From Halogranum rubrum (GTDB taxonomy: Archaea > Halobacteriota > Halobacteria > Halobacteriales > Haloferacaceae), in assembly GCF_900114455.1 (NCBI RefSeq), contig NZ_FOTC01000002.1, forward strand, positions 467,012 to 531,011: a DNA stretch of 64,000 nucleotides. The letters run 5' to 3'. The notes under the pieces were generated by a model. The model saw nothing but the letters and a program-made list of their open reading frames with translations, was not told where the DNA came from and made no database searches. The first letter of the stretch is position 1. Each line of letters opens with the position of its first letter. Shown here in pieces: positions 34,111 through 43,262 of the stretch. Made by a program: the position numbers and the translations under genes.

Positions 34111-35499
34111 CTAGTCTAACTCGTCGACGAGTTCGTCTGCGACGCCGGTGTATCCGCTCGGCGTCAATGCGAGCAACTCCTCGCGGACGCTCTCGTCGAC
34201 GTCGAGGTCGGCGAAGAGGTCGTGGAAGTCCGCGAGCGTGACGTGTTGACCGCGGGTCAGGTCTTTCACGCGTTCGTAGGCGTCGGTGTCGCCCTCGCGG
34301 CGGAGGATGGTCTGGACGGCCTCGCCGATGATTTCGGGCGTCGAGTCGAGTTCGTCGCGCATCACCTGTTCGTTCGGGACGACTTTGTCGAGTCCCTTCG
34401 TGGTCTTTCCGTAGCCGATGAGACAGTGGGCGAACGCCGCGCCGATGTTACGCTTGACCGTCGAGTCCGAGAGGTCACGCTGGAGGCGCGAGGTGGTGAC
34501 GTAGTCGGCGAGAAACGTCAGGTCGGAGTTGGCCTTCGAGAGGTTCCCCTCAGAGTTCTCGAAGTCGATGGGGTTGACCTTGTGCGGCATCGTCGAACTC
34601 CCCGTCTCGCCGTCGACGGTCCGCTGACCGAGATAGCGGTCGGAGATGTAGAGCCACATGTCGCGGTCCAAGTCGACGAGGACGTTGTTGACGCCGCGGA
34701 GCGCGTCGAAGAGTGCAGCGAGGTCGTCACAGGGGTTGACCTGCGTCGTGAGCGCGGTGTGCTGGAGTCCGAGCGAGGTGACGAACTCGCGGGAGAACGC
34801 TTGCCAGTCGACGTCGGGGTAGGCGGCGACGTGGGCGGCGTAGGTTCCCGAGGCCCCGGCGAGTTTGCCTGACAGACCCTCGGCCGCTTCGCTCGTTCGC
34901 GCAATCGCTTTCCCCAACCGGGCGGCGTAGACGGCCATCTCCTTGCCGAACGTCGTCGGCGTCGCGGGTTGACCGTGGGTCCGCGCGAGCATCGGCAGGT
35001 CGCGGTTGTCCTGTGCCAGCGCGGTGAGTTCGTCGCGGACCTCGGCGAGCGCGGGGACGAGCACCTCCTCGACGGCGGGTTTGACGAGCAGACGCTGTGC
35101 GAGGTTGTTCACGTCCTCGCTCGTCAGGCCGAAGTGAATCCACGGATAGACCGATTCGTCGGTGGCCGTACGGATGAAGTACTCGACGGCTTTCACGTCG
35201 TGGTTCGTCGCCGAGAACTCCTCGGTTCCCTCGACTTCGATCTGTTTCACGAGACGTGCGTCGTCGGCGTCGAACTCGTCGTAGAGCGCTCGCAGGTCGG
35301 CGCGTTCGCCCTCGTCGAGCGTGAGCGGCGTCGAGGCGAGGTCGGCGAGTGCGACGAGATACTCGACTTCCACGCGGACGCGAGCGCGCATGAGCGCAGA
35401 CTCGCTGGCGTAGGGACTCAGCGGTGCTGTTCGTCCGGCGTACCGACCGTCGAGTGGCGAGACGGCGGCGAGGGGGTCGTTCCGCGGCAGGTCGGTCAT
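34111..35499 (-). CDS. purB: Adenylosuccinate lyase
   Basis: A 462-residue enzyme of the fumarase/aspartase superfamily that acts twice in purine synthesis (SAICAR and adenylosuccinate cleavage). Signature GSSTMPHKVNPIDFEN is present, along with HGQPATPTTFGKEM and FGLTSEDVNN. The ATG at 35499 is chosen as the family begins MTDLPRNDPLAAVSPLDGRYAG and a CTTTTG element lies about 27 bases upstream. It is divergent from purNH, which provides the other late purine step. Confidence 0.94.
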   Translation of the reverse strand: MTDLPRNDPLAAVSPLDGRYAGRTAPLSPYASESALMRARVRVEVEYLVALADLASTPLTLDEGERADLRALYDEFDADDARLVKQIEVEGTEEFSATNHDVKAVEYFIRTATDESVYPWIHFGLTSEDVNNLAQRLLVKPAVEEVLVPALAEVRDELTALAQDNRDLPMLARTHGQPATPTTFGKEMAVYAARLGKAIARTSEAAEGLSGKLAGASGTYAAHVAAYPDVDWQAFSREFVTSLGLQHTALTTQVNPCDDLAALFDALRGVNNVLVDLDRDMWLYISDRYLGQRTVDGETGSSTMPHKVNPIDFENSEGNLSKANSDLTFLADYVTTSRLQRDLSDSTVKRNIGAAFAHCLIGYGKTTKGLDKVVPNEQVMRDELDSTPEIIGEAVQTILRREGDTDAYERVKDLTRGQHVTLADFHDLFADLDVDESVREELLALTPSGYTGVADELVDELD

Positions 35500-35667
35500 G
35501 TCCAGTGCTCCCGGCGGTGACCGCAAAAGCGTGTCGATGGTGAAAGACACTTCTGTGTATATCTCACCCGTCTTCCGCCGACTGTTTCCGAGTATGTGGG
35601 CACGAAAGTGTATACAACCGCTGTCGCAACCGCAACTGTTTTTCTCCCGCGGCCGGGTCACTCACAC

Positions 35668-37245
35668 ATGCTCAAGATCGCCGGTCTCGCGAGCAACCGT
35701 GGCCGCAACCTGCTGCACATCGCCGACCACGCCCCCGGTGGGGCGAAACTGAGTGTCGTCCTCGCGAACGAGGAGGGCGCGCCGGTCCTCGAAGGTGCCT
35801 CAGAGCGCGGCATCCCGACAGAGGTCGTGACACGCGGCGACGACGAGTCCCGCGAGGAACACGAACGACGCGTGCTCGACCGTCTCGACAGCTACGACTT
35901 CGACATCGTCTGTCTCGACGGCTACATGCGCGTGCTCACCGAGGAGTTCGTCGATACCGCGCCGACGACGCTCAACGTCCACCCTTCCCTCCTTCCTTCG
36001 TTCCCCGGGATGGACGCCCACGAACAGGTGCTCGACGCCGGCGTACGGATGACTGGCTGTACGGTCCACGTCGTCGACGAGGAAGTCGACGGCGGTCCCA
36101 TCGTCACGCAGGAGGCTGTCCCAGTCTACGAAGACGACGACGAAGAGAGCCTCAAACAGCGCGTCCTCAACGAAGCGGAGTTCACCGCCTACCCGCGTGC
36201 GATTCGTTGGTTCGCCGAGGACCGCGTGACCGTCGAAGATGACACGGTCCACGTCGACGGCGACGAGGGCGGCGACTTCCCGGACCGCCGACTCGTCTCG
36301 AACGACCTCGAAGCGTCGCTCCGCTACGGCGAGAACCCGCATCAAGACGCCGCCGTCTACGTCGACGCCGCCTGCGACGAGGCGAGCGTCGTCCACGCCG
36401 ACCAGTTGAACGAGGGCGCGAAGGCACTCTCGTACAACAACTACAACGACGCCGACGGCGCACTGAACCTCATCAAGGAGTTCGACGAACCGGCCGCCGC
36501 CGTCATCAAACACACCAACCCTGCTGGCTGTGCCACGGCCGACAGTCTCGCCGACGCCTACGAGAAGGCACTCTCGACGGACCCGATGAGTGCATTCGGG
36601 GGCATCGTCGCGCTCAACCGCGAGTGCGACGCCGCCACCGCCGAGCAAGTCGTCGACTCGTTCAAGGAAGTCGTCGTCGCGCCAGGCTACACCGACGCCG
36701 CGCTCGACGTCCTCACCGAGAAGAAGAACCTGCGCGTGCTCGACGTCGGAGGACTGGGCGAGATAACGGAGCGATTCACCGAGAAGCCAATCGTCGGCGG
36801 ACGGTTGGTGCAGGAACGCGACCGCTGGTCTCCGGAACTCGACGACCTGGAAGTCGTCACCGAGCGTGAACCCAGCGAGGAAGAACTGGAGACGATGCTG
36901 TTCTCGTGGAAGGTGCTGAAACACGTGAAGTCCAACGGCATCCTGTTCGCGAAGGGAACCGAGACAGTCGGCGTCGGGATGGGACAGGTCTCCCGCGTCG
37001 ACGCCGTCCGACTCGCCGCGATGAAGGCCGACGAACACGCCGAAGGGAAAGGATCGGACGGCGCAGTGATGGCTTCGGACGCCTTCTTCCCGTTCCCCGA
37101 CGGCATCGAAGAGGCCGCAGAGGCCGGAATCACGGCCGTCGTCCAACCCGGTGGCTCCGTCAACGACGAGGACGTCATCGCCGCCGCCGACGAACACGAC
37201 ATCGCGATGGCGTTCACCGGCCGGCGATGCTTCCGCCACGACTGA
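35668..37245 (+). CDS. purNH: Fused GAR formyltransferase / AICAR formyltransferase
   Basis: A 525-residue fusion. Residues 1-185 are PurN (LKIAGLASNRGRNL, with catalytic Asn and His in TLNVHPSLLPSFPG). From about 210 onward it is the AICAR-transformylase half of PurH (RYGENPHQDAAVY, KALSYNNYNDADGA, IKHTNPAGCA with its Lys-His, and GMGQVSRVDA). The IMP cyclohydrolase (MGS-like) domain normally at the N-terminus of PurH is absent, so ring closure must be by another protein such as PurO, as in other haloarchaea. The ATG at 35668 lies about 27 bases after a T-rich element. Confidence 0.92.
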   Translation: MLKIAGLASNRGRNLLHIADHAPGGAKLSVVLANEEGAPVLEGASERGIPTEVVTRGDDESREEHERRVLDRLDSYDFDIVCLDGYMRVLTEEFVDTAPTTLNVHPSLLPSFPGMDAHEQVLDAGVRMTGCTVHVVDEEVDGGPIVTQEAVPVYEDDDEESLKQRVLNEAEFTAYPRAIRWFAEDRVTVEDDTVHVDGDEGGDFPDRRLVSNDLEASLRYGENPHQDAAVYVDAACDEASVVHADQLNEGAKALSYNNYNDADGALNLIKEFDEPAAAVIKHTNPAGCATADSLADAYEKALSTDPMSAFGGIVALNRECDAATAEQVVDSFKEVVVAPGYTDAALDVLTEKKNLRVLDVGGLGEITERFTEKPIVGGRLVQERDRWSPELDDLEVVTEREPSEEELETMLFSWKVLKHVKSNGILFAKGTETVGVGMGQVSRVDAVRLAAMKADEHAEGKGSDGAVMASDAFFPFPDGIEEAAEAGITAVVQPGGSVNDEDVIAAADEHDIAMAFTGRRCFRHD

Positions 37246-37263
37246 AAGAAGTGGTGGAGGCTT

Positions 37264-37379
37264 GTGACAGCTCTGCTATCACGGTGCTTTAGGCATGACT
37301 GAGCGAAGCGAAAGATTGCCTAAAACTCGTGACAGCGCCGTTGTCACAGTGCTTTAGGCACGACTGGGTGAAGCAAAAG
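37264..37379 (+). repeat. Two tandem 51-base repeats, period 65
   Basis: Each unit starts GTGACAGC and contains TGCTTTAGGCA and GACTG; the units agree at about 80 percent of positions. In each unit the first 19 bases form a hairpin (GTGACAGC with GCTATCAC or GTTGTCAC), and the differences mostly keep the pairing. This suggests a structured RNA or a protein-binding element rather than a decaying CRISPR. Confidence 0.6.
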
Positions 37380-37462
37380 TAGGTCTTGTAGTAGTCACCG
37401 AACGGAACTCTGAAAAGTGCTTTTAGATATCTGGACAGATGTCTGAACAACTTCTTGGATAG

Positions 37463-37494
37463 CTATTCAGAGATATTTGTAGATATCTGAATAG
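37463..37494. terminator. Inverted repeat between convergent genes
   Basis: CTATTCAGA (37463-37471) pairs with TCTGAATAG (37486-37494) around an AT-rich loop. Its place between convergent transcripts makes a bidirectional terminator likely, but it lacks a long T-run. Confidence 0.4.
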
Positions 37495-37580
37495 AGAGGG
37501 CTAGAGACCGGCGATTAGAGCAGTTGTTGCGGAGAGAACGGCGTCGAAGGAGCGATGGTTGTGACGTCAGTCGATGGTCT

Positions 37581-37913
37581 TCAGTCGTCCAGTCCGTCGT
37601 TCGGGAAGCACTCGCCGAGGTCGTGAATCATGTCGATGGTCTCGGCTTTCGTCTCTTCGTCGAGGTCGTCGAGTGTGTCTATCTCGTCGAGTGCTCGCTT
37701 CAGCAGGGGAAGGCTCAGCCGCTGGTCGATGTGACAGACGGGGAGGTAGAGGTCGTCGAAGTCTTCCGGCGGGATATCCGACGTCGAGAGCAGGAAGTAG
37801 TCGTCGATGTCGGACATGTCGTCCATCGGGAAGTCGTCTTCTTGGTACGGCATATCGGGCGACTCTTTCGTCGCACCCCGAATCGACGGCACGTGCAGCA
37901 TGTAGTCGGTCAT
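37581..37913 (-). CDS. Acidic conserved-type hypothetical protein
   Basis: A 110-residue, very acidic protein (MTDYMLHVPSIRGATKES onward; many Asp/Glu; LDEIDTLDDLDEETKAETIDMIHDL forms a helix). Codon bias is as expected for a real gene. It has one Cys near the middle and one near the C-terminus. No motif for a known activity is visible. It has no close operon partner. Confidence 0.65.
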   Translation of the reverse strand: MTDYMLHVPSIRGATKESPDMPYQEDDFPMDDMSDIDDYFLLSTSDIPPEDFDDLYLPVCHIDQRLSLPLLKRALDEIDTLDDLDEETKAETIDMIHDLGECFPNDGLDD

Positions 37914-38076
37914 TGCAGTTCGGAGATCACACGGGTGACTGAAAGGCGTTATTGCCGTCTCTCACGTGGGAATTCGCCCGATAGACCTTTCAGTGGAGGA
38001 CGTAGCGTAGCCAGGAAAAGCCCTCACGACTGTTGCGACGAGAAACTGTGACTGTGACCGCCCTCGAGTAGACTGC

Positions 38077-38289
38077 TCAGGGCGTCCGACTCAGATGCTC
38101 GTCGCTGGGTCGCCCGCCGTCGTTCTGGTCGTCTTCGTCGAGTTCGTCTTTGACTGCGGACTTCGTCTTCTTCTTGAACGCGGCGTATCCAGCCGCGCCA
38201 CCCGCTCCGGCGAGCACTGCACCCGGAACACCGAACTTCTTGTAGCCGTACTGTGCCGCTTTCTTGCCGATCGAGAGTGCGCCGAGCAT
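38077..38289 (-). CDS. Small single-helix membrane protein
   Basis: A 70-residue protein: MLGALSIGKKAAQYGYKKFG, a Gly/Ala-rich helix (VPGAVLAGAGGAAGYAAF, about 21-38), a Lys cluster and an acidic tail. The open frame continues to 38664, but that part is antisense to the VOC gene and atypical in composition, so the ATG at 38289 is used. The role is unknown; the shape resembles small haloarchaeal membrane-associated proteins. Confidence 0.6.
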   Translation of the reverse strand: MLGALSIGKKAAQYGYKKFGVPGAVLAGAGGAAGYAAFKKKTKSAVKDELDEDDQNDGGRPSDEHLSRTP

Positions 38290-38406
38290 GTTCACTTCTA
38301 CAGAGGGACCGACGAGGGAACCCTGCCCTGCCTGTACTCGCAACGAGTTCTTCAGGGGGATGGTAGCAGACACTGGGTTCATCTTGCCTCCCGGTGTGGT
38401 CGGGGT

Positions 38407-38844
38407 ATGGGAACAGACCGCCCCACGAACGACACAGCCATCGCTGGTCTCGGCGAGATTGCCCTCCGCGTCGACGACTTGGCGGAGATGACCGAGTTCT
38501 ACGCCGACGTCGTCGGTCTCTCGATTCTCGGCGACTTCGAGACGAGTACGTTCTTCGAAGTCGGGCCAGGCGTCGAGGGCCACACGCAGATACTCGCGCT
38601 GTTCGACCGCTCCGGAAGCGACGACTACACGCCGCCGGATGCGGCGAGGACGACTGTCGACCACATCGCGTTCGGGATTCCAGTCGACGCCTTCGACAGT
38701 GAGGTAGAACGACTGGAGTCACATGGGCTGGACGTTCGCACGACGACGCACGGATGGGTACAGTGGCGCTCGCTGTACGTCACCGACCCCGAAGGCAACA
38801 GCGTCGAACTCGTCTGCTACGACGACAGTGTCGAGAAAGCGTAA
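38407..38844 (+). CDS. VOC-family protein (single domain)
   Basis: A 145-residue glyoxalase/bleomycin-resistance-fold protein. The two beta-alpha-beta-beta-beta units are visible (GLGEIALRVDDLAEMTEFYADVVGLSILG and VDHIAFGIPVDAFDSEVERLESHG, ending VTDPEGNSVELVCYD). One metal-ligand pair (VDHIAF, SVELV) is clear; the first-half His position is Glu (GLGEIAL). Substrate unknown. It is divergent from the small membrane protein gene. Confidence 0.82.
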   Translation: MGTDRPTNDTAIAGLGEIALRVDDLAEMTEFYADVVGLSILGDFETSTFFEVGPGVEGHTQILALFDRSGSDDYTPPDAARTTVDHIAFGIPVDAFDSEVERLESHGLDVRTTTHGWVQWRSLYVTDPEGNSVELVCYDDSVEKA

Positions 38845-38897
38845 CTCTGCAAACCAGTAGCCGTCACGTACATCCCTGTCGAGTCCTGAACTCGACT

Positions 38898-39728
38898 ATG
38901 GCGACACGACGCGGCTTCCTCGGACTGCTCACCGGATTCGCCGGGGGGACCGCACTGGCAACGTACACGTCGATTCCCGACGAGTACCTCCCGCCCCGAG
39001 AAGCCCTCCCGCCCGAAATCCGTCCACCGGAGACGGTGACAGAGTCGACTACAGAAACCACCGGCGGGACGCCGACTACCACCGAGTTTCCCGAAGACGT
39101 TCGAGAACGGGCCCGCGAGGTCGGTCTGGCGACCCGCGACGCCGTCGTCTATCTCGAACTCCGGGCCGGAAACCGCTACTCGGTCGGAACCGGGTGGATT
39201 CTGGACGACACACACATCGTGACCAACGGCCACGTCGTCGCGCAAGGCGGCGAGGTGACCTGCTACACCGCCGACGGCGACACCCTCGACGTGGAACTCG
39301 TCGAGGCGTCACAGCGGCCGGACGTCGCACTCTTACGAACCACCGACGACGTGCCGGCGACGCTCTCGACCGGGTCGGCAGAGGACCTCGACCGGAATCA
39401 GCCACTGGTTCAGGTCGGCCACCCCGGCAGCGTCGGCAACTGGGTCATCTCGCTCGGGACGTTCACTGGGCGAACCGGCGTCCTCGGCACCGGCGACACG
39501 CTGAAGACCAGCGTTCCGAGCGCACAGGGAAGCAGCGGGTCCCCGCTCGTGACGCTCGACGGCGACGTCGTCGGGTTGACGTACGCGAGTACCATCGAGC
39601 GAGGACGGTTCCCCGGTTCTGCACCGGAACCGACCGACGACCGAGTCCGCGAGTCGTTCCGCACCAACTCGGCGGCGCTGCACGTCCCCATCGAGCGCGT
39701 GGAGTCGCTCGTCGCCGAGTGGTCGTAG
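38898..39728 (+). CDS. Tat-exported trypsin-like serine protease
   Basis: A 276-residue protein with a Tat-like signal (TRRGFLGLLTG) and a Thr/Pro/Glu-rich spacer (45-65). A chymotrypsin-fold domain follows. Its catalytic residues are His112 in VTNGHVV, Asp142 in RPDVALLRT and Ser213 in QGSSGSPLV. It lacks a PDZ domain, so it is not a typical HtrA. It should act outside the membrane. The start at 38898 yields the signal; the longer frame overlaps the VOC gene. Confidence 0.85.
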   Translation: MATRRGFLGLLTGFAGGTALATYTSIPDEYLPPREALPPEIRPPETVTESTTETTGGTPTTTEFPEDVRERAREVGLATRDAVVYLELRAGNRYSVGTGWILDDTHIVTNGHVVAQGGEVTCYTADGDTLDVELVEASQRPDVALLRTTDDVPATLSTGSAEDLDRNQPLVQVGHPGSVGNWVISLGTFTGRTGVLGTGDTLKTSVPSAQGSSGSPLVTLDGDVVGLTYASTIERGRFPGSAPEPTDDRVRESFRTNSAALHVPIERVESLVAEWS

Positions 39729-39802
39729 CCGACCGAATCGAGCGAGCAGTGCCGAACTCCGTTCTTCGACAATCTAAAGCGGTCACCGACTGAGGTGCGA
39801 GT

Positions 39803-42253
39803 ATGGACTATCACGAGGCGGCGAACTTCCTGTTCGACCTCCGCCGGTTTCAGGTAAAACCCGGTACGGAGTCGGTTCGGGAGTTGCTCGCGCACCTCGG
39901 CGACCCCCACGAAGACGTCCGGTTCGTTCAGGTCGCGGGGTCGAACGGGAAAGGGAGTACGGCGAAGATGGTCGAGTCGGTTCTCCGCGAGTCTGGACTC
40001 CGCGTCGGCCTCTACACGTCGCCGCACTTCGACGACGTTCGGGAGCGCATCCGCGTCGACGGGCGGAAGATTCCCGAGAAGGCACTCTGTGCGTTCGTCG
40101 AGGAGGCGAAACCCTACCTCGTCGAGCAGGCCGCCGACGGCGAACCGCTCACCTTCTTCGAGGTGGTGACGGCGATGGGCATCTGGCAGTTCGGTCGCGT
40201 CGGTGTCGACGTCGGCGTCCTCGAAGTCGGGATGGGGGGCAAACTCGACGCGACGAGCGTCGTCGACCCCGTCGCCAGCGCGGTGACGAACGTCTCGCTC
40301 GAACACACGTCGGTACTGGGCGATACTATCGAAGAGATTGCGACGAAGAAAGCGGCCGTCGCCCCCGCCGACACACCGCTCGTCACCGCCGCGACGGGCG
40401 AGGCACTGGACGTGATTCGCCGCGAAGCGGGCGACGTACTGACCGTCGGCGACGGAGAGTTGGAGACGGACGTCACCGCCGTCTCGGGTGGCCCCGTGAA
40501 CCACACCGAATCGACCGTCACCGTCGACGGCCCCGACTGGCACGTCGAGTCTCGTATCCCACTGCTCGGCGCGTATCAAGCGACGAACGCGGGTGTCGCC
40601 TGCGCCCTCGCTCGGCAGATTACGGACGTCGACGAGGAGACGCTCGCTCGCGGTTTGCGAAACGCCCACTGGCCCGGCCGATTCGAGGTGATGGAGCGCG
40701 ACCCACTCGTCGTCCTCGACGGCGCGCACAACCCCGACGCCTGCGCCCAACTCGCGACGACGCTCGACGCGTTCGCCGACGAGTACGAGGACCTGCATCT
40801 CGTCTTCGCCGCGATGCACGACAAAGACCACCGCGAGATGGTCGACGCGCTCCCCGACGCCGACGCCGTCGTCACCTGCAAACCGAACCTCTCGCGGGCC
40901 GAAGACCCCGAAGTATTGGCGCGCGTGTTCGAAGAGGCCGGCGTCGACGACGTCCACGCCGGGTTCTCTGTCGCCGGGTCGCTGGCGAAGGTACGCGAGA
41001 ACGCCGCACCCGACGACTGTATCCTGATTACTGGGTCACTCTTCTGTGTTGCCGAAGCACGGACGACGTGGACGCGACTGGAGATTCCGAAGCGAGTGCG
41101 AACGCTGGACGACGCCGAGGCGATGCTCCACGACTCGCACGTCACCGAACCGGGTGTCTGGCGGATGCGCGGGAAGGCGGTTCACCGCTCGTTGAAACTG
41201 CACGTCGAGCGCCGACAGGCACAGTACCTCAAAGAGGAGATGCTGAGCCTCGGCGGCGAGTGCGCGACGTCGGGACTCCAGACCGACGGTGAACTCTCCT
41301 CGGTCGTGCTCATGGGGACGCTCGCGCAGTTCAACCGCCTCGTCGACAAACTGGCGGGACAACCGTTCGGCCTCGACGCGCTCAGAGACGACATCAGAGA
41401 ACGACTCGGTATCCGCGTCGAAGCGACGAAGCGAGGCTATCCGTGGGAGGACGGCACCGCCGTCATGGGCATTCTGAACGTCACACCCGACAGTTTCCAC
41501 GACGGCGGAGACTTCTTCGACCCACAGGACGCCGTCGAACAGGCCGAGGCGATGATAGACGCCGGTGTCGACATCATCGACATCGGCGGCGAGAGCACGC
41601 GACCTGGGGCCGAGGAGGTACCCGTCGACGACGAGATAGCCCGCGTCGTCCCGGTCATCGAAGCCATCGCGGACCTCGACGTCCATCTCTCTATCGACAC
41701 CCGAAAGGCCGCCGTCGGCCGCGCCGCCCTCGACGCCGGGGCCGACATCCTCAACGACGTGACCGGCCTCGCCGACCCGGAGATGCGCTTCTTGGCCGCC
41801 GAGCGGGACGTCCCGGTCATCGTGATGCACAGCATCGACGCACCGGTGATTCCGGACAAGGAGGTCGAGTACGACGACGTCGTCGAGGACGTCGTCGACG
41901 AGTTGGCAGAGCGGGTGCTACTGGCCGAGAAGGCGGGCATCCCCCGCGAGAACGTCATCGTCGACCCCGGTATCGGCTTCGGGAAGTCGAAGCCCGAGAA
42001 CTTCGAACTCCTCGGTCGACTCGACGAGTTCGACGCCCTCGGCTGTCCGATTCTCGTCGGCCACTCCCACAAGTCGATGTTCGAACTCGTCGGCCAGGAG
42101 ACGGGCGACAACCTCGAAGCGACCGTCGCCGCGACGACGGTGGCCGTCGACCGCGGGGCCGACATCGTCCGCGTCCACGACGTGGCCGAGAACGTCGCTG
42201 CGGTTCGCGTCGCGGAAGCGGCGCGGTCGCCGAAGCGATTCGCCGAAGAATAA
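39803..42253 (+). CDS. folCP: Fused folylpolyglutamate synthase / dihydropteroate synthase
   Basis: An 816-residue fusion known in haloarchaea. FolC comes first (about 1-425; VAGSNGKGSTAKM P-loop, VGMGGKLDATSVV, VLDGAHNPDA). A conserved linker (about 430-545) follows, and then FolP from M555 (MGILNVTPDSF, IIDIGGESTRPGA, SIDTRKAAV, GIGFGKSKPENFELL, VGHSHKSM). It joins the first pterin with p-aminobenzoate and adds glutamates. The ATG at 39803 is close to the previous gene's end but on a separate transcript. Confidence 0.94.
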   Translation: MDYHEAANFLFDLRRFQVKPGTESVRELLAHLGDPHEDVRFVQVAGSNGKGSTAKMVESVLRESGLRVGLYTSPHFDDVRERIRVDGRKIPEKALCAFVEEAKPYLVEQAADGEPLTFFEVVTAMGIWQFGRVGVDVGVLEVGMGGKLDATSVVDPVASAVTNVSLEHTSVLGDTIEEIATKKAAVAPADTPLVTAATGEALDVIRREAGDVLTVGDGELETDVTAVSGGPVNHTESTVTVDGPDWHVESRIPLLGAYQATNAGVACALARQITDVDEETLARGLRNAHWPGRFEVMERDPLVVLDGAHNPDACAQLATTLDAFADEYEDLHLVFAAMHDKDHREMVDALPDADAVVTCKPNLSRAEDPEVLARVFEEAGVDDVHAGFSVAGSLAKVRENAAPDDCILITGSLFCVAEARTTWTRLEIPKRVRTLDDAEAMLHDSHVTEPGVWRMRGKAVHRSLKLHVERRQAQYLKEEMLSLGGECATSGLQTDGELSSVVLMGTLAQFNRLVDKLAGQPFGLDALRDDIRERLGIRVEATKRGYPWEDGTAVMGILNVTPDSFHDGGDFFDPQDAVEQAEAMIDAGVDIIDIGGESTRPGAEEVPVDDEIARVVPVIEAIADLDVHLSIDTRKAAVGRAALDAGADILNDVTGLADPEMRFLAAERDVPVIVMHSIDAPVIPDKEVEYDDVVEDVVDELAERVLLAEKAGIPRENVIVDPGIGFGKSKPENFELLGRLDEFDALGCPILVGHSHKSMFELVGQETGDNLEATVAATTVAVDRGADIVRVHDVAENVAAVRVAEAARSPKRFAEE

Positions 42254-42284
42254 GTACAAGTACGACTGCGCGCTCGAGAACTCC

Positions 42285-42968
42285 TTACGCGTCGATACCG
42301 AGTTCGTCGAGCAGCGTCTCTGCTGCTGCGGAACTCGAACCGGGACCGCGCGCCGTCACGAGGTCACCGTCGACGGTGACGCTCGTGTCTTGGTCGAGTT
42401 CGGCGTCCCAGTTGCCGCCGGCGGCCTTCACTTCGTCTTCGACCCAGTAGGGGAGCTTTCGGCCGTCGAGGCAGTCGTTCTCGTCGACGATGTCCTCTTC
42501 CCACTCGTTCGGGAAGCCGGTCACGTCGCGGTCCTGTACGAGCGGCGACCCGTCGGCCTCGCGGGTGAACCCGAGGATACCGACGGCGTGACAGACGACG
42601 AGCGCCTTCCCCTCGTCGCCGGCGACGGCCGAGACGAGCGCCTGTCGCGCGTGGACGTCCTGATTGACGTCCCACTCCGTCCCGTGGCCGCCGGGGAAGA
42701 CGACGGCGTCGTACTCCGTCGCGTCGATTTGGGCGATTGGCTCCGGATTGTTCAGGCGCTCGTCGGACTCGTGGATGTCTCGAAGTCGCTCCGCTTCGTC
42801 CTCGCCCACGTCGTCCGGGTCGAGCGAGCGCTCGTCGACGACCGGCGGGTTGCCGGACGGTGTCGCGACGGTGACGTCGACGCCCGCCGAATCGAGCGTC
42901 GTGAGCGGTTCGATACACTCCTCGGCCCAGTACCCCTCTTCGCTGACGATGAACAGTGCGGATGACAT
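42285..42968 (-). CDS. DJ-1/PfpI superfamily, Hsp31-like protein
   Basis: A 227-residue protein of the class-I amidotransferase-like fold. Nucleophile Cys126 followed by His127 (ALVVCHAVGIL) and an acidic residue in VSEEGYWAEE near the N-terminus match Hsp31-type chaperone/glyoxalase III proteins. It may repair glycation or detoxify methylglyoxal without a thiol. The ATG at 42968 is preceded by GGGGAGGTG and by a CTTTTTC element about 27 bases upstream; the transcript is probably leaderless or nearly so. Confidence 0.82.
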   Translation of the reverse strand: MSSALFIVSEEGYWAEECIEPLTTLDSAGVDVTVATPSGNPPVVDERSLDPDDVGEDEAERLRDIHESDERLNNPEPIAQIDATEYDAVVFPGGHGTEWDVNQDVHARQALVSAVAGDEGKALVVCHAVGILGFTREADGSPLVQDRDVTGFPNEWEEDIVDENDCLDGRKLPYWVEDEVKAAGGNWDAELDQDTSVTVDGDLVTARGPGSSSAAAETLLDELGIDA

Positions 42969-43262
42969 CACCTCCCCTTGGGACTCACGCTGAAAAAGGC
43001 GTCCGGAGGCGGAACGTCCGGCCGCGACCGATGTGCGAGCGTGGGCCAATCAATCGTCTGACTGGACACGGAGTCGGCCGTCGTCGCCGTTGGCGTCTCC
43101 CCGTTGAGTGACACGCCGCGTGATGCCCGGTATCGACCGCTCGCTCGATTACCTCTCCGCGTGCATCACGACGACGCGAGTACGAAAAGAGAGAAACGCG
43201 GGTCGCAGACACGACGCTCGGCGGGGAATCCGTCGAAAGAACGCCGCTCTGCGTCGCGTCGA
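42969..43262. other. Intergenic region, nothing further seen
   Basis: The only signal recognised is the promoter of the Hsp31-like gene at the left edge. The short ORFs in both directions are Arg-rich shadows without family resemblance. Confidence 0.4.

Larger units (their letters stand above)
37246..37580. other. Intergenic region with tandem and inverted repeats
   Basis: Two imperfect direct repeats of about 51 bases (37264-37314 and 37329-37379) come first, then an AT-rich part with a strong inverted repeat at 37463-37494. No gene is seen. It separates the convergent purNH and a small acidic-protein gene. Confidence 0.55.

Noticed and set aside
37299-37324. TTTAGGCA...TGCCTAAA as a DtxR operator
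   Set aside because: The half-sites are about 20 bases apart, too far for a DtxR-type site, and no promoter is associated.
37264-37379. Possible CRISPR
   Set aside because: Only two units of 51 bases with a 14-base gap, about 80 percent alike, and no cas genes near.
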